DNA of 45,990 bases from positions 1 to 45,990 of the forward strand of contig CANFUF010000012.1 in the NCBI GenBank assembly GCA_947450095.1, written 5' to 3'. The notes beneath the pieces were generated by a model that was not told the DNA's origin, did no database searches, and saw only the letters and a program-made list of their open reading frames with translations. Position 1 is the stretch's first letter. Every line of letters begins with the position of its first letter. The position numbers and the translations under genes are program-made. This document shows positions 16,835 through 25,571 of this stretch, piece after piece. The DNA comes from Roseiflexaceae bacterium. Its GTDB lineage: Bacteria > Chloroflexota > Chloroflexia > Chloroflexales > Roseiflexaceae.

Positions 16835-18409
16835 ATGACCATGTTGCTCAAAATCTATGACACCACATTGCGCGATGGTACGCAACGTGAAGGAATTTCG
16901 CTCTCTGTTGAAGATAAAATCAAAATCACCCACGTCCTTGATGAATTAGGAGTGCATTATATTGAAGGGGGCTGGCCTGGATCAAACCCCAAAGACGCCG
17001 AATTTTTCCGACGGATGCAATCCACCACGCTCCAGCATGCCAAAATCGCCGCCTTTGGCAGTACCCGCCACGCCAAATCGACGTGTGATAGTGATGCCAA
17101 CACCCAAGCCCTACTGGCCGCTAACACCCCTGTGGTTACCTTGGTGGGCAAAAGCTCGGTGTTGCATGTTGAACACGTGCTCGAAACCACCCGCGACGAA
17201 AATGTGCGTATGATCGCCGATAGCGTGGCATATTTTGTAGACCACGGCAAGGAAGTCATCTACGACGCCGAACATTTTTTTGATGGCTATGCGCTTGACG
17301 CGGATTATACCCTCGCCACAATTACCGCAGCAGCCCACGCTGGGGCAACGGTGATTGTATTGTGTGATACCAATGGTGGCGCACTACCGCACGATGTCAC
17401 TCGGGTGGTGACCCGGGTCATGGCTCATTTTGCCCAACTGCAATTGGCCGTACAGGTGGGCATCCACACCCACAATGATGGGGCATTAGCCGTCGCCAAT
17501 GCCTTGGCCGCCATCGATGCCGGCGCCCGTCACGTGCAAGGCACGATTAACGGCATTGGCGAACGTTGTGGCAACATGGATTTGATTGCCTTGATTGCCA
17601 ATACTCATCTCAAGTTGGGGTATCAGGGGATTGCCTCGGTGCAAATTCAACGGTTGAGTGTGGTGTCACATATGGTGGCCGATATCTGTAATCTCAACCC
17701 CGACCACCATGCACCTTTTGTGGGGCGCAGTGCGTTTGCCCATAAAGGGGGGATTCACGCTCAAGCGGTGGCTAAATTTGCCGATAGCTATCAGCATATC
17801 GACCCCAATCTAGTGGGCAACGAAATGCGCATCGTGGTCAGTGAATTATCGGGGCGCAACAACATCCGCATGCGCGCCGCTCATTTGGGGCTCGATATCG
17901 ATGGCAATGAACGGGTGATTTTGCAAAAAATCAAAGAACTCGAACAACAAGGGTTGCAATTTGAAGCTGCCGAAGGGTCGTTCGAGATGTTGATTCGGCG
18001 CAATGCGCCCGGCTATGTGGCCCCGTTCGAGTTGCTCGATTTCACCGTACTTGTTGATGCCAAAAACGACCACGACATCCGCTCGCAAGCGATGGTCAAA
18101 TTGCGGGTCAAAGGGCACGACATGCATACCGCCGCCGAAGGTGATGGGCCCGTCAATGCCCTCGACCAAGCGATTCGCAAAGCGTTAGCACCGTTTTATC
18201 CGCAACTCGCCAATGTGGCGCTAGTTGACTACAAAGTACGCATCGTTGATGAGCATTTGGGAACGGCAGCCCGCCCCCGAGTTATCATCGAATCTGCCCG
18301 GGGTGACGTGCGCTGGACCACGGTGGGATGTTCCGAAAACATCCTTGCGGCCAGTTGGCAGGCACTTTGGGACGCATTGGAACTGCCGTTGGCACGCTAC
18401 GGCTACTAG
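16835..18409 (+). CDS. cimA: (R)-citramalate synthase
   Basis: This 524-residue LeuA paralogue condenses pyruvate with acetyl-CoA to citramalate, from which LeuCD and LeuB make 2-oxobutyrate for isoleucine without threonine. The barrel motif is IYDTTLRDGTQREGISLSVEDK, with the CimA-type TQREG in place of LeuA's EQAPG. GGWPGSNPKD, VGIHTHNDGALAVANA and FVGRSAFAHKGGIHAQAV are also typical of the CimA group. The C-terminal regulatory domain (about 390-520) should give isoleucine feedback. AAAAAGGA lies before ATG 16835. The enzyme explains why one operon can serve all three branched-chain amino acids. Confidence 0.94.
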   Translation: MTMLLKIYDTTLRDGTQREGISLSVEDKIKITHVLDELGVHYIEGGWPGSNPKDAEFFRRMQSTTLQHAKIAAFGSTRHAKSTCDSDANTQALLAANTPVVTLVGKSSVLHVEHVLETTRDENVRMIADSVAYFVDHGKEVIYDAEHFFDGYALDADYTLATITAAAHAGATVIVLCDTNGGALPHDVTRVVTRVMAHFAQLQLAVQVGIHTHNDGALAVANALAAIDAGARHVQGTINGIGERCGNMDLIALIANTHLKLGYQGIASVQIQRLSVVSHMVADICNLNPDHHAPFVGRSAFAHKGGIHAQAVAKFADSYQHIDPNLVGNEMRIVVSELSGRNNIRMRAAHLGLDIDGNERVILQKIKELEQQGLQFEAAEGSFEMLIRRNAPGYVAPFELLDFTVLVDAKNDHDIRSQAMVKLRVKGHDMHTAAEGDGPVNALDQAIRKALAPFYPQLANVALVDYKVRIVDEHLGTAARPRVIIESARGDVRWTTVGCSENILAASWQALWDALELPLARYGY

Positions 18410-18419
18410 CTCGGTTCAA

Positions 18420-18452
18420 CTGACAATCGTTGTCAAGTGAATGATATATAAT
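18420..18452 (+). promoter_or_regulatory. Internal promoter and palindromic operator before ilvE
   Basis: TGACAATCGTTGTCA (18421-18435) is a perfect inverted repeat with 6-base arms. It overlaps a -35-like CTGACA (18420-18425), which is 17 bases from GATATA (18443-18448). A consensus TATAAT lies at 18447-18452 but has no well-spaced -35. This arrangement suggests a regulated secondary promoter for ilvE and the genes after it. Confidence 0.6.
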
Positions 18453-18488
18453 ACTCATGAAATCCATCACCGACGAAGGAGTACCCCC

Positions 18489-19403
18489 ATGACCGCAGAG
18501 AAACAGATTTGGTTCAAAGGACAGATGATTCCCTGGTCACAAGCCAACGTGCACGTCATGACCCATGCGTTGCATTACGGTTCATCAATTTTTGAAGGTA
18601 TTCGCTCATACCCCACCAAAAACGGCCCGGCTATTTTCCGTCTAGGGTTGCATATGCGCCGCCTCTGGGATTCATGCAAGATATATCGCATGGATATCCC
18701 ATTTTCTGTTGCAGAAATCACCCAAGCCTGTAAAGATGTCGTCAAGATCAACAACTACGCCAACTGTTACATCCGCCCATTGGTGTGGCGCGGCGAAGGT
18801 CCGTTGGGTCTCGACGGCAAAGCCAACCCCATCGAAGCCATGGTCGCTGCCGTCGAATGGGGCGCATATCTCGGACCTGAGGGCCTCAAGAACGGCGTCG
18901 ATGTGATGGTCTCATCATGGAACCGCCCTGCAGCCAACACCATCCCCACCATGGCCAAGGCCGGCGGTAACTACCTGTCATCAAACTTGATCAAAAACGA
19001 AGCGTTGCGCAACGGTTATTCCGAAGGCATTGCCATGGACATCAATGGCAACATCGCCGAAGGCTCTGGTATGAATCTATTCATCGTGCGTGACGGCGTC
19101 ATCTACACGCCCCCCACCACGGCCAGCATTTTGCCCGGCATCACCCGTGATTCAATCATGACGGTAGCCAAAGAACTCAAGATGGAAGTGCGCGAGACCA
19201 ATATGCAACGCGAAATGTTGTATTTGGCCGACGAAATCTTCTTCACCGGTACCGCCGCTGAAGTCACTCCTGTCCGCTCCGTCGACAAAGTCACCATCGG
19301 TACTGGGATGCGTGGTGAACTCACCGAAGCCATCCAAGAGCGCTTCTTTGGTTTGTTTGATGGTTCGGTCGAAGACAAACACGGCTGGTTGGATTACGTC
19401 TAA
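18489..19403 (+). CDS. ilvE: Branched-chain amino acid aminotransferase
   Basis: This 304-residue class IV PLP enzyme makes the last step to Val, Leu and Ile using glutamate. It shows HALHYGSSIFEGIRSY (27-41), the PLP lysine K157 in TMAKAGGNYLSS, EGSGMNLFIV and TPPTTASILPGITRDS, all hallmarks of BCAT rather than D-amino-acid transaminase. ATG 18489 has AAGGAG at 18476-18481; an in-frame ATG at 18441 would read through the promoter region and is rejected. It has its own likely promoter with a palindromic operator. A 15-bp hairpin follows before leuC. Confidence 0.97.
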   Translation: MTAEKQIWFKGQMIPWSQANVHVMTHALHYGSSIFEGIRSYPTKNGPAIFRLGLHMRRLWDSCKIYRMDIPFSVAEITQACKDVVKINNYANCYIRPLVWRGEGPLGLDGKANPIEAMVAAVEWGAYLGPEGLKNGVDVMVSSWNRPAANTIPTMAKAGGNYLSSNLIKNEALRNGYSEGIAMDINGNIAEGSGMNLFIVRDGVIYTPPTTASILPGITRDSIMTVAKELKMEVRETNMQREMLYLADEIFFTGTAAEVTPVRSVDKVTIGTGMRGELTEAIQERFFGLFDGSVEDKHGWLDYV

Positions 19404-19428
19404 ACAATGGGTTGGGTAGCCTACGCGA

Positions 19429-19462
19429 CCATCGCATTACCACATACGTGGTAATGCGATGG
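19429..19462 (+). other. Perfect 15-bp hairpin between ilvE and leuC
   Basis: CCATCGCATTACCAC (19429-19443) is fully complementary to GTGGTAATGCGATGG (19448-19462), with an ATAC loop. No T run follows, so it is not a standard terminator. It could be an mRNA processing or stability element, a partial pause, or a protein site. Confidence 0.75.
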
Positions 19463-19492
19463 GTCACCTAATTGAAGGTATGAGGAGTTGGC

Positions 19493-20920
19493 ATGGCAAC
19501 GACACCACAAACATTATTCGAAAAAATCTGGAATCGCCACCAAGTGCGCCCTGAAACCAGTGAAACCCCCGCAGTGTTGTATATCGACCTGCATTTAGTG
19601 CACGAAGTGACCTCACCCCAAGCATTTACCGAATTGCGCCAACGGGGCTTGACGGTACGGCGCCCTGGTCAAACTATTGCAACCATGGACCACTCAACCC
19701 CCACCACGCCTCGCAACGCGCAGGGCATTATCCCCGTCCTTGATACTCAAGCCCAAGCCCAACTCACCCAACTTGAATCAAATTGCCGTGACTTTGGCAT
19801 TCCCTTGTTTGCCTTGGGCAGTGAAAACCAAGGCATTGTACATGTCATCGGACCCGAGCAAGGCTTAACCCAACCCGGTATGACCATTGTTTGTGGTGAC
19901 AGTCATACCAGCACTCACGGTGCCTTTGGTGCACTGGCATTTGGCATTGGTACGTCCGAAGTCGGATATGTGCTCGCCACCCAGTGTTTGCTCCAGAGCC
20001 GCCCAAAAACGATGGAAATTCGCATCAATGGACGTCTCTCGAAAGGCGTCGGTGCCAAAGATATTATCCTCGCTATCATCGCCAAAATCGGTGTCGGTGG
20101 TGGCACTGGCTATGTGCTTGAATATACCGGTGAGGCCATTCGGGCCCTCAGCATGGAAGAGCGCATGACGGTGTGTAACATGTCTATCGAAGGTGGTGCG
20201 CGGGCCGGTCTGATTGCCCCCGATGAAACCACGTTTGAATACATTAAAGGTCGCCCGCGTGCGCCCCAAGGCGCTGCCTGGGATGCTGCAGTGGCTGACT
20301 GGCAAACCCTCGTCTCAGACGAAGGGGCTGTCTATGATGCAGTCGTAGAGCTTCACGCTGACGAAATGGCACCAATGATTACCTACGGCACCAATCCTGG
20401 CATGGGCATCCCCATTACGGGGTACGTGCCTACTGCCGGTGATATGGCCGATGAATCAGCCCGAGCTGGCCTCGCCAAAGCCTTGGCCTACATGGATCTC
20501 GAACCCGGCCAATCGTTGATTGGCAAAAAAGTTGATGTGGTCTTTATCGGTAGCTGCACCAACTCACGTATCTCTGACTTGCGTTTGGCCGCCCAAGTCA
20601 TGCAGGATCGCAAAGTGGCGAGTGGCGTCCGTGTAATGGTAGTGCCAGGTTCACAGCAAGTCAAAAAACAAGCCGAAGCCGAAGGTCTCGACGAAATCTT
20701 CAAGGCTGCTGGAGCAGAATGGCGCGAAGCAGGCTGTTCGATGTGTATTGCTATGAATGGCGATCAACTCAAGCCCGGTCAATACGCTGTTTCCACCAGT
20801 AATCGGAATTTCGAAGGCCGCCAAGGCAAGGGTGGGCGCACCTTTTTGGCCAGCCCCCTGACTGCTGCCGCGACCGCCATTGCAGGAGCAATCTGTGACC
20901 CCCGTGAAATTTTGGGATAA
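19493..20920 (+). CDS. leuC: 3-isopropylmalate dehydratase, large subunit
   Basis: This 475-residue aconitase-family enzyme, with LeuD, isomerises 2- to 3-isopropylmalate, and probably citramalate to methylmalate for the CimA route. The 4Fe-4S cluster ligands are C355 (SCTN) and C415, C418 (CSMC). [24 protein letters not shown] is the family active-site signature. Its length matches the LeuC1 type. AGGAG lies before ATG 19493. Its last 26 bases overlap the start of a small membrane-protein gene inserted between leuC and leuD. Confidence 0.98.
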   Translation: MATTPQTLFEKIWNRHQVRPETSETPAVLYIDLHLVHEVTSPQAFTELRQRGLTVRRPGQTIATMDHSTPTTPRNAQGIIPVLDTQAQAQLTQLESNCRDFGIPLFALGSENQGIVHVIGPEQGLTQPGMTIVCGDSHTSTHGAFGALAFGIGTSEVGYVLATQCLLQSRPKTMEIRINGRLSKGVGAKDIILAIIAKIGVGGGTGYVLEYTGEAIRALSMEERMTVCNMSIEGGARAGLIAPDETTFEYIKGRPRAPQGAAWDAAVADWQTLVSDEGAVYDAVVELHADEMAPMITYGTNPGMGIPITGYVPTAGDMADESARAGLAKALAYMDLEPGQSLIGKKVDVVFIGSCTNSRISDLRLAAQVMQDRKVASGVRVMVVPGSQQVKKQAEAEGLDEIFKAAGAEWREAGCSMCIAMNGDQLKPGQYAVSTSNRNFEGRQGKGGRTFLASPLTAAATAIAGAICDPREILG

Positions 20921-21161
20921 CCACCATTACCTGCAATGGGCCAAAAAAGCCCCACTCGGATTACTCCTCGTGGGGCTCGGGCTGAGTGTGACCGGCCATG
21001 CCATCAGCCAAAAAAGCCACGGCAAACCGTGGTTTTGGTGGGGCACGCTCGGACTCGTAATTGTCAATAGCGGAATTAGTGTGGTCGGTGATGCCGTACG
21101 CCATCGCACCTTGATGGATCTCGCACCCACCATAAGTAAGAATGAGGCTTCCGTTGAATAA
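20895..21161 (+). CDS. Small two-helix membrane protein embedded between leuC and leuD
   Basis: I do not recognise this 88-residue protein. It has two predicted membrane helices, [19 protein letters not shown] and [20 protein letters not shown], separated by a short [11 protein letters not shown] loop, and a charged N terminus ([14 protein letters not shown]). The proposed start is GTG 20895 with AGGAG at 20884-20888; the frame opens slightly earlier. It overlaps the leuC end by 26 bases and the leuD start by 20, which points to translation coupled with both. No paralogue in the window. Whether it touches isopropylmalate isomerase or is only a passenger is unknown. Confidence 0.72.
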   Translation: MTPVKFWDNHHYLQWAKKAPLGLLLVGLGLSVTGHAISQKSHGKPWFWWGTLGLVIVNSGISVVGDAVRHRTLMDLAPTISKNEASVE

Positions 21162-21768
21162 ATTTATTCCGTATACCGCACGCTATGCGGTGCTCCCGAT
21201 GGAAAACGTCGATACCGATCAAATCATTCCTGCCCGCTTCCTCAAGACCACCGACAAAGTGGGCTTGGGTGATAATCTCTTCTCAGACTGGCGCTACGAC
21301 AGCAATGGCCAGCCCAAACCCGAGTTTTTGTTGAACAAACCATTCACCAAAGGGGTCGAAGTACTTGTAGCAGGTACTAACTTTGGCTGTGGCTCGTCGC
21401 GCGAACATGCGCCGTGGGCACTCCAAGGCTTTGGCTTCAAAGCGGTGTTGAGTACCTATTTCGCCGATATTTTTCAGAATAATTCACTGAAAAATGGCTT
21501 GTTGCCAATCGTGATTTCACCCGAAACCTATCAGCTTCTCGTTGCAAGTGACGCCCCCAACCCCGGCCACGCTACACTATCGGTTGATTTGGCCAACCAA
21601 ACAGTCACCTTGCCCGACGGCAGCACGATGTGGTTCCCCATCGAGCCATTCGCCAAATATTGTGTACTCAATGGTGTCGACCAACTCGGATTTTTGGCCA
21701 ACGCCGATAGCGATATCAGCGCCTATGAACAAACCCACACCACGCGGGTAGATACGGTTGGTTTGTAA
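21142..21768 (+). CDS. leuD: 3-isopropylmalate dehydratase, small subunit
   Basis: This subunit (208 residues from ATG 21142) supplies the swivel domain of isopropylmalate isomerase. The motifs [32 protein letters not shown] and [17 protein letters not shown] are diagnostic. TTG 21154, which has GAGG six bases upstream and would give MNKFIPYT, may be the true start; ATG 21142 has a weaker ribosome site and overlaps the preceding gene by 20 bases. Its stop overlaps the leuB start by one base (TAATG), which implies coupled translation. Confidence 0.96.
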   Translation: MRLPLNKFIPYTARYAVLPMENVDTDQIIPARFLKTTDKVGLGDNLFSDWRYDSNGQPKPEFLLNKPFTKGVEVLVAGTNFGCGSSREHAPWALQGFGFKAVLSTYFADIFQNNSLKNGLLPIVISPETYQLLVASDAPNPGHATLSVDLANQTVTLPDGSTMWFPIEPFAKYCVLNGVDQLGFLANADSDISAYEQTHTTRVDTVGL

Positions 21769-22862
21769 TGAAAGCGACGATTACCACCTTACCTGGTGAT
21801 GGAATTGGACCCGATGTCGTTGCCCAAGGGGTGGCAGTGCTTAATCGAGTTGCTGCCGTCTTTGGCCACACCTTTACCATCAATACCGCATTGCTCGGTG
21901 GCTGTGCCATCGATGCAACCGGCACTGCATTGCCCGAAGCAACCTTGGTCGCCTGTCAGGCGTCAGATGCCGTGTTGCTCGGTGCGGTGGGTGGCCCCAA
22001 ATGGGACAATCCAGCTGCGAAGGTCCGTCCCGAACAAGGGTTGCTCGGCATCCGCAAAGCACTCGGTCTCTATGCCAATCTACGCCCCGTCACCATCCAC
22101 CCCCGCTTGATTGCCGCATCACCGTTGCGGGCCGATTTGTTGCACGGCGTCGATATGGTGGTGGTACGTGAATTAACCGGTGGGATTTATTTCGGTGAAA
22201 AAAAGCGTGAGCCACATGCCAGTGGTGAACAAGCCATCGACACCTGTGTCTATACCACTGGCGAAATCGAGCGGATTATCCGTACTGCTGCCGTGACCGC
22301 CCGGGGCCGCAAAAAGAAGCTGGTGTCTGTCGATAAGGCCAATGTGCTCGAAACATCACGCTTGTGGCGCAGTACTGCGACACGCATCATGCAAGCCGAA
22401 TTCCCCGACGTGACGCTCGAACACATGTTGGTTGATTCGTGTGCCATGCATTTGATTCGCCGCCCCGCTGATTTTGATGTAATTGTCACCGAAAACATGT
22501 TTGGGGATATTTTGACCGACGAAGCCTCGATGCTGGCCGGCTCAATGGGGATGCTGCCCTCGGCCTCGCTCGGTGCCGAAAGTACTGGCCCGACGCGGAT
22601 GGGTTTGTACGAGCCAATCCATGGCTCGGCACCTGATATCGCCGGCAAAGGGATTGCCAACCCCATGGCGACGATTTTGAGCGTCGCCATGCTGTTGCGC
22701 TATTCACTCAATCTCGAAGCCGAAGCCCAGGCCGTCGAACGGGCCGTCTATGCCACCCTTGATGCGGGTATTGTGACAAAAGATGTGGCTGCCCCAGGTG
22801 AAGTAACGTCACACACCGATATTGTCGGGGCGGCAATTGTGGATCGGATTCAGGTAGCCTAA
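21768..22862 (+). CDS. leuB: 3-isopropylmalate dehydrogenase
   Basis: This 364-residue NAD-dependent decarboxylating dehydrogenase forms 2-oxoisocaproate, and probably 2-oxobutyrate from methylmalate. [15 protein letters not shown] starts the protein. [14 protein letters not shown] is the catalytic region that distinguishes IPMDH from isocitrate dehydrogenase. The Lys of [12 protein letters not shown], the Asp motif [19 protein letters not shown], and [18 protein letters not shown] for NAD binding are all present. The start codon overlaps the leuD stop. The glycosyltransferase gene begins one base after its stop, so transcription very likely continues. Confidence 0.98.
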   Translation: MKATITTLPGDGIGPDVVAQGVAVLNRVAAVFGHTFTINTALLGGCAIDATGTALPEATLVACQASDAVLLGAVGGPKWDNPAAKVRPEQGLLGIRKALGLYANLRPVTIHPRLIAASPLRADLLHGVDMVVVRELTGGIYFGEKKREPHASGEQAIDTCVYTTGEIERIIRTAAVTARGRKKKLVSVDKANVLETSRLWRSTATRIMQAEFPDVTLEHMLVDSCAMHLIRRPADFDVIVTENMFGDILTDEASMLAGSMGMLPSASLGAESTGPTRMGLYEPIHGSAPDIAGKGIANPMATILSVAMLLRYSLNLEAEAQAVERAVYATLDAGIVTKDVAAPGEVTSHTDIVGAAIVDRIQVA

Positions 22863-22863
22863 T

Positions 22864-23670
22864 ATGACCGTAAGCCGTAAATCACATTCCGGAACGATTC
22901 CGTTAATCCCCCAACGAATATCCATATTGGGGGTGACGGTTGATGATGTCACCGAAGACGAAGCAGTACGGGTCATTGATGGACTGATTCGCAATGGGGG
23001 CGTTCATCAAGTGGTAACGATTAACCCTGAATTCGTGATGGAAGCACTTCGTGATTCCCAAGTCCGCAAAGTACTCAATAGTGCTTCACTCGCCACCCCT
23101 GATGGCATCGGTATTTTGTGGGCCTCACGGGTGCTCAAAGGATTACCGATCCGCGAACGTGTCACAGGGGTGGCGTTGGTCGAACGATTGGCCAAACAAT
23201 CGGTGATTCGGGGATGGCGGATATTTTTCCTTGGATCTGCCCCTGGTATTGCCGAAAAAGCCGCCCAAACACTCCGTCATCGCTACGCCGGGTTGCAAGT
23301 GGCAGGGTGTTATGCCGGTTCGCCGAGTCTTATCGAAGAACCATACGTCCGTTCGCAAATCAGCGATGCAAACCCTGATATTTTACTCGTGGCTTATGGC
23401 CACCCAGCCCAAGATATGTGGATTGCCCGCAATCAACCATTTCTCAACGTACCAGTTGCGATTGGCATCGGTGGTACCTTTGATGAAATCGCCGGTATCG
23501 TCCCATTGGCACCAGTATGGATGCATAAATTGGGACTGAAATGGTTGTTTCGCTTGATTGTCCAGCCACAACGGATTAACCGGATTATTACGGCAGTGGT
23601 ACGATTTCCAATTCGCGTCCTGCGTGAACGTATTTTTGGCCCGACACAATCAATTACGAAGTCGCTTTGA
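22864..23670 (+). CDS. WecG/TagA/CpsF-type glycosyltransferase (GT26)
   Basis: This 268-residue enzyme belongs to a family that transfers N-acetylmannosaminuronate, N-acetylmannosamine or glucose to lipid-linked intermediates for wall or capsule polymers. The signatures are NPEFVMEAL, the active-site TPDGIGILWASRVLKG, FFLGSAPGIAEKAA and the GGTFDEIAG-HKLGLKWLFRL C terminus with YGHPAQDMWIA. The C-terminal basic helix may bind membrane. It starts one base after leuB and is therefore probably in the operon, although its function is unrelated. It is followed after 16 bases by an ABC permease. Confidence 0.93.
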   Translation: MTVSRKSHSGTIPLIPQRISILGVTVDDVTEDEAVRVIDGLIRNGGVHQVVTINPEFVMEALRDSQVRKVLNSASLATPDGIGILWASRVLKGLPIRERVTGVALVERLAKQSVIRGWRIFFLGSAPGIAEKAAQTLRHRYAGLQVAGCYAGSPSLIEEPYVRSQISDANPDILLVAYGHPAQDMWIARNQPFLNVPVAIGIGGTFDEIAGIVPLAPVWMHKLGLKWLFRLIVQPQRINRIITAVVRFPIRVLRERIFGPTQSITKSL

Positions 23671-23686
23671 CAGAAATACGGGTTAC

Positions 23687-24424
23687 ATGACCACTACGCG
23701 ACTGACGGTAATGTGCCTTTTTTTTATAACGTGGGAATTGCTGGTGCGGAGCCTGCAAATTCCACGTTATTTATTGCCGGCACCGAGTGTGATTGCTCTG
23801 CGTTTTGTGGATGAATTACAATCACCGCAACTATGGCACCATCTCCAAGCGACAACGAGTGTGGCATTGACCGGCGTAATCATCGCGTATCTGCTTGGCG
23901 CATGCATTGGCTGGCTTTTTTACCAATTCCCGCACATCAATGCTGGATTAAATTGGTTTTTGAGTGCGAGTCAATCGATTCCCGTGTTGGCAATTGCACC
24001 ACTGATTTTGATTTGGATAAATGATGTGTTTTGGGCGCGTACGGTAGTGGCCATCCTGATAACCTTTTTTCCGGTTTTTTCGGCAACATATACCGGGTTG
24101 CAACTCATCCAGCCTGATCTCCGTGAAGTGGCAGTGCTCTTTGGGGCAACGCGCGCACAACGCGTCTGGTTTATTGAATTGCCACTGACACTCCCCGTCA
24201 TGTTTAGCGGGTTGCGTACCAGCATTGTGTTAGCGACTACCGGTGCGGTGGTTGGTGAATACCTCGGTGGTCGTGATGGCCTCGGTGCATTGATTAACAT
24301 TGCGCGGGGATTGTTTGATACTCCATTGGTCTTTGTCGCAATTGCGTGGTTGATTATGATTACGCTCGGATTGACGGCGCTCTTGACCCTGATTGAACGG
24401 CGGGTGTTGCGATCTATATTGTAA
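23687..24424 (+). CDS. ABC transporter permease (SsuC/TauC/ThiX/RibX type)
   Basis: This 245-residue permease has six predicted membrane segments and the family EAA-type loop EVAVLFGATRAQRVWFIELPLTLP (about 145-168) that contacts the ATPase. Its relatives import sulfonates, nitrate, thiamine precursors or, in Chloroflexi, riboflavin (RibX). The start is put at ATG 23687; a longer frame begins at 23558 inside the glycosyltransferase gene and is not favoured. The partner binding protein is the next gene, but no ATPase gene is present. The missing ATPase could be encoded elsewhere. Confidence 0.85.
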   Translation: MTTTRLTVMCLFFITWELLVRSLQIPRYLLPAPSVIALRFVDELQSPQLWHHLQATTSVALTGVIIAYLLGACIGWLFYQFPHINAGLNWFLSASQSIPVLAIAPLILIWINDVFWARTVVAILITFFPVFSATYTGLQLIQPDLREVAVLFGATRAQRVWFIELPLTLPVMFSGLRTSIVLATTGAVVGEYLGGRDGLGALINIARGLFDTPLVFVAIAWLIMITLGLTALLTLIERRVLRSIL

Positions 24425-24478
24425 AAATGCATATACGGTGCAAATCATGTACAAATAGTGTGCAAAGTGGTGGAAAAT

Positions 24479-24487
24479 TGTTATAAT
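24479..24487 (+). promoter_or_regulatory. Extended -10 promoter before the substrate-binding protein
   Basis: TGTTATAAT (24479-24487) is a consensus extended -10, 36 bases before the start codon. A -35 match is weak. No riboswitch consensus (FMN or TPP) is visible in the 99-base gap. Confidence 0.65.
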
Positions 24488-24523
24488 GATGTGGGATAAG
24501 TTATTTTGTGATGGAGCAACACC

Positions 24524-25507
24524 ATGATTCGTCGTGTAGTGAGTGTCTGTATTGCGCTATTGATGTTGGTCGCCTGTGCAGGGCAACCTGCGGCAACGGC
24601 TCGGCGTGCAATTATTGTTGGGATGCCCTATATTCCAAATGTACAATTTGCGCATTTTTATTTAGCAGCAGAAAAAGGCTTTTTTAAGGATGAAGGCCTC
24701 GACGTCACGTTCGATTATAATTTTGAAAATGATGTCGTACAACGGATAGCCACAAAGAATAAAATCGAATTTGCCTTAGCAAGTGCTGATTCGATTTTGT
24801 TGGCCCGTGCCCAAGGATTGCCAGTTAAAGCGGTTATGAGTACCTCACAAGAGTTCCCCGTGGCATTCACGAGCAAATCGACGCTCACACTCGCCACCCC
24901 AGCAGATCTCAAAGGTAAAGTTATTGGTATTCCTGGTCGTTTTGGGGCGAGCTATATCGGGCTTCAAGCGTTGTTGCATGCTGGTGGGTTGACCGAAGCT
25001 GACGTGACTATCCAAGAAATCGGATTCAACCAAGTACCAGCGTTGTTGTCCGATAAAGTCCAAATCATTAGCGGTTACGCCAACAACGAGCCAATTCAAC
25101 TCGCAGCCCAAGGCACTGCGGTCAATGTACTGCGCGTTGCCGACTTCTACCCGATGGCTTCTGACCAGTTGATTGTCAATGAATCATTGATTTCTGGTGA
25201 AAAAGATGTCATCACCAAGTTTACCCGGGCCTTACAAAAAGGGATGCAGGCCGTCAGTGATGATCCAGCCGCCGCGTATACCATCTCACTCAAATATATC
25301 CCTGAAGCCAAGCCTGCTGATCAAGCGGTCACCACTGACGTTCTCAAAGCGACTGTCGCCATGTGGAAGGCTAATACAACGACATTGGGGTTGATTCAAC
25401 CCGCGCAATGGGCCAAAACCCACGAATTGTTGCGCTCGGTTGGCGCCCTCAAACAAGATCTTGATGTTACCACTGCGTATGATGCAAGTTTCGTGGTTGC
25501 AAAGTAA
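24524..25507 (+). CDS. ABC substrate-binding lipoprotein, NMT1/THI5-like
   Basis: This 327-residue periplasm-side lipoprotein has a signal peptide ending in the lipobox LVAC with lipidated C18. The mature part opens with GMPYIPNVQFAHFYLAAEKGFFKDEGLDVTFDY, typical of the NMT1/SsuA-like family that binds pyrimidine (ThiY) or riboflavin (RibY). RibXY systems are known from Chloroflexus and also lack a dedicated neighbouring ATPase, so RibY is a plausible identity, but ThiY cannot be excluded from sequence alone. Separate promoter at 24479. A hairpin follows the stop. Confidence 0.87.
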   Translation: MIRRVVSVCIALLMLVACAGQPAATARRAIIVGMPYIPNVQFAHFYLAAEKGFFKDEGLDVTFDYNFENDVVQRIATKNKIEFALASADSILLARAQGLPVKAVMSTSQEFPVAFTSKSTLTLATPADLKGKVIGIPGRFGASYIGLQALLHAGGLTEADVTIQEIGFNQVPALLSDKVQIISGYANNEPIQLAAQGTAVNVLRVADFYPMASDQLIVNESLISGEKDVITKFTRALQKGMQAVSDDPAAAYTISLKYIPEAKPADQAVTTDVLKATVAMWKANTTTLGLIQPAQWAKTHELLRSVGALKQDLDVTTAYDASFVVAK

Positions 25508-25529
25508 CGCTGAATGACAGTAATAAGCG

Positions 25530-25555
25530 GACGCCGTGGCATTTGCCACGGCGTC
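25530..25555 (+). terminator. 12-bp hairpin after the binding-protein gene
   Basis: GACGCCGTGGCA (25530-25541) pairs with TGCCACGGCGTC (25544-25555). No T run follows, so termination is uncertain. The in-frame GTG at 25536 lies inside it, which helps reject that start for the next gene. Confidence 0.6.
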
Positions 25556-25571
25556 ACAGAAAGTAGAACTA

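Noticed and set aside
24425-24523. FMN or TPP riboswitch before the binding-protein gene
   Set aside because: The gap is 99 bases and has neither consensus; only an extended -10 is seen.
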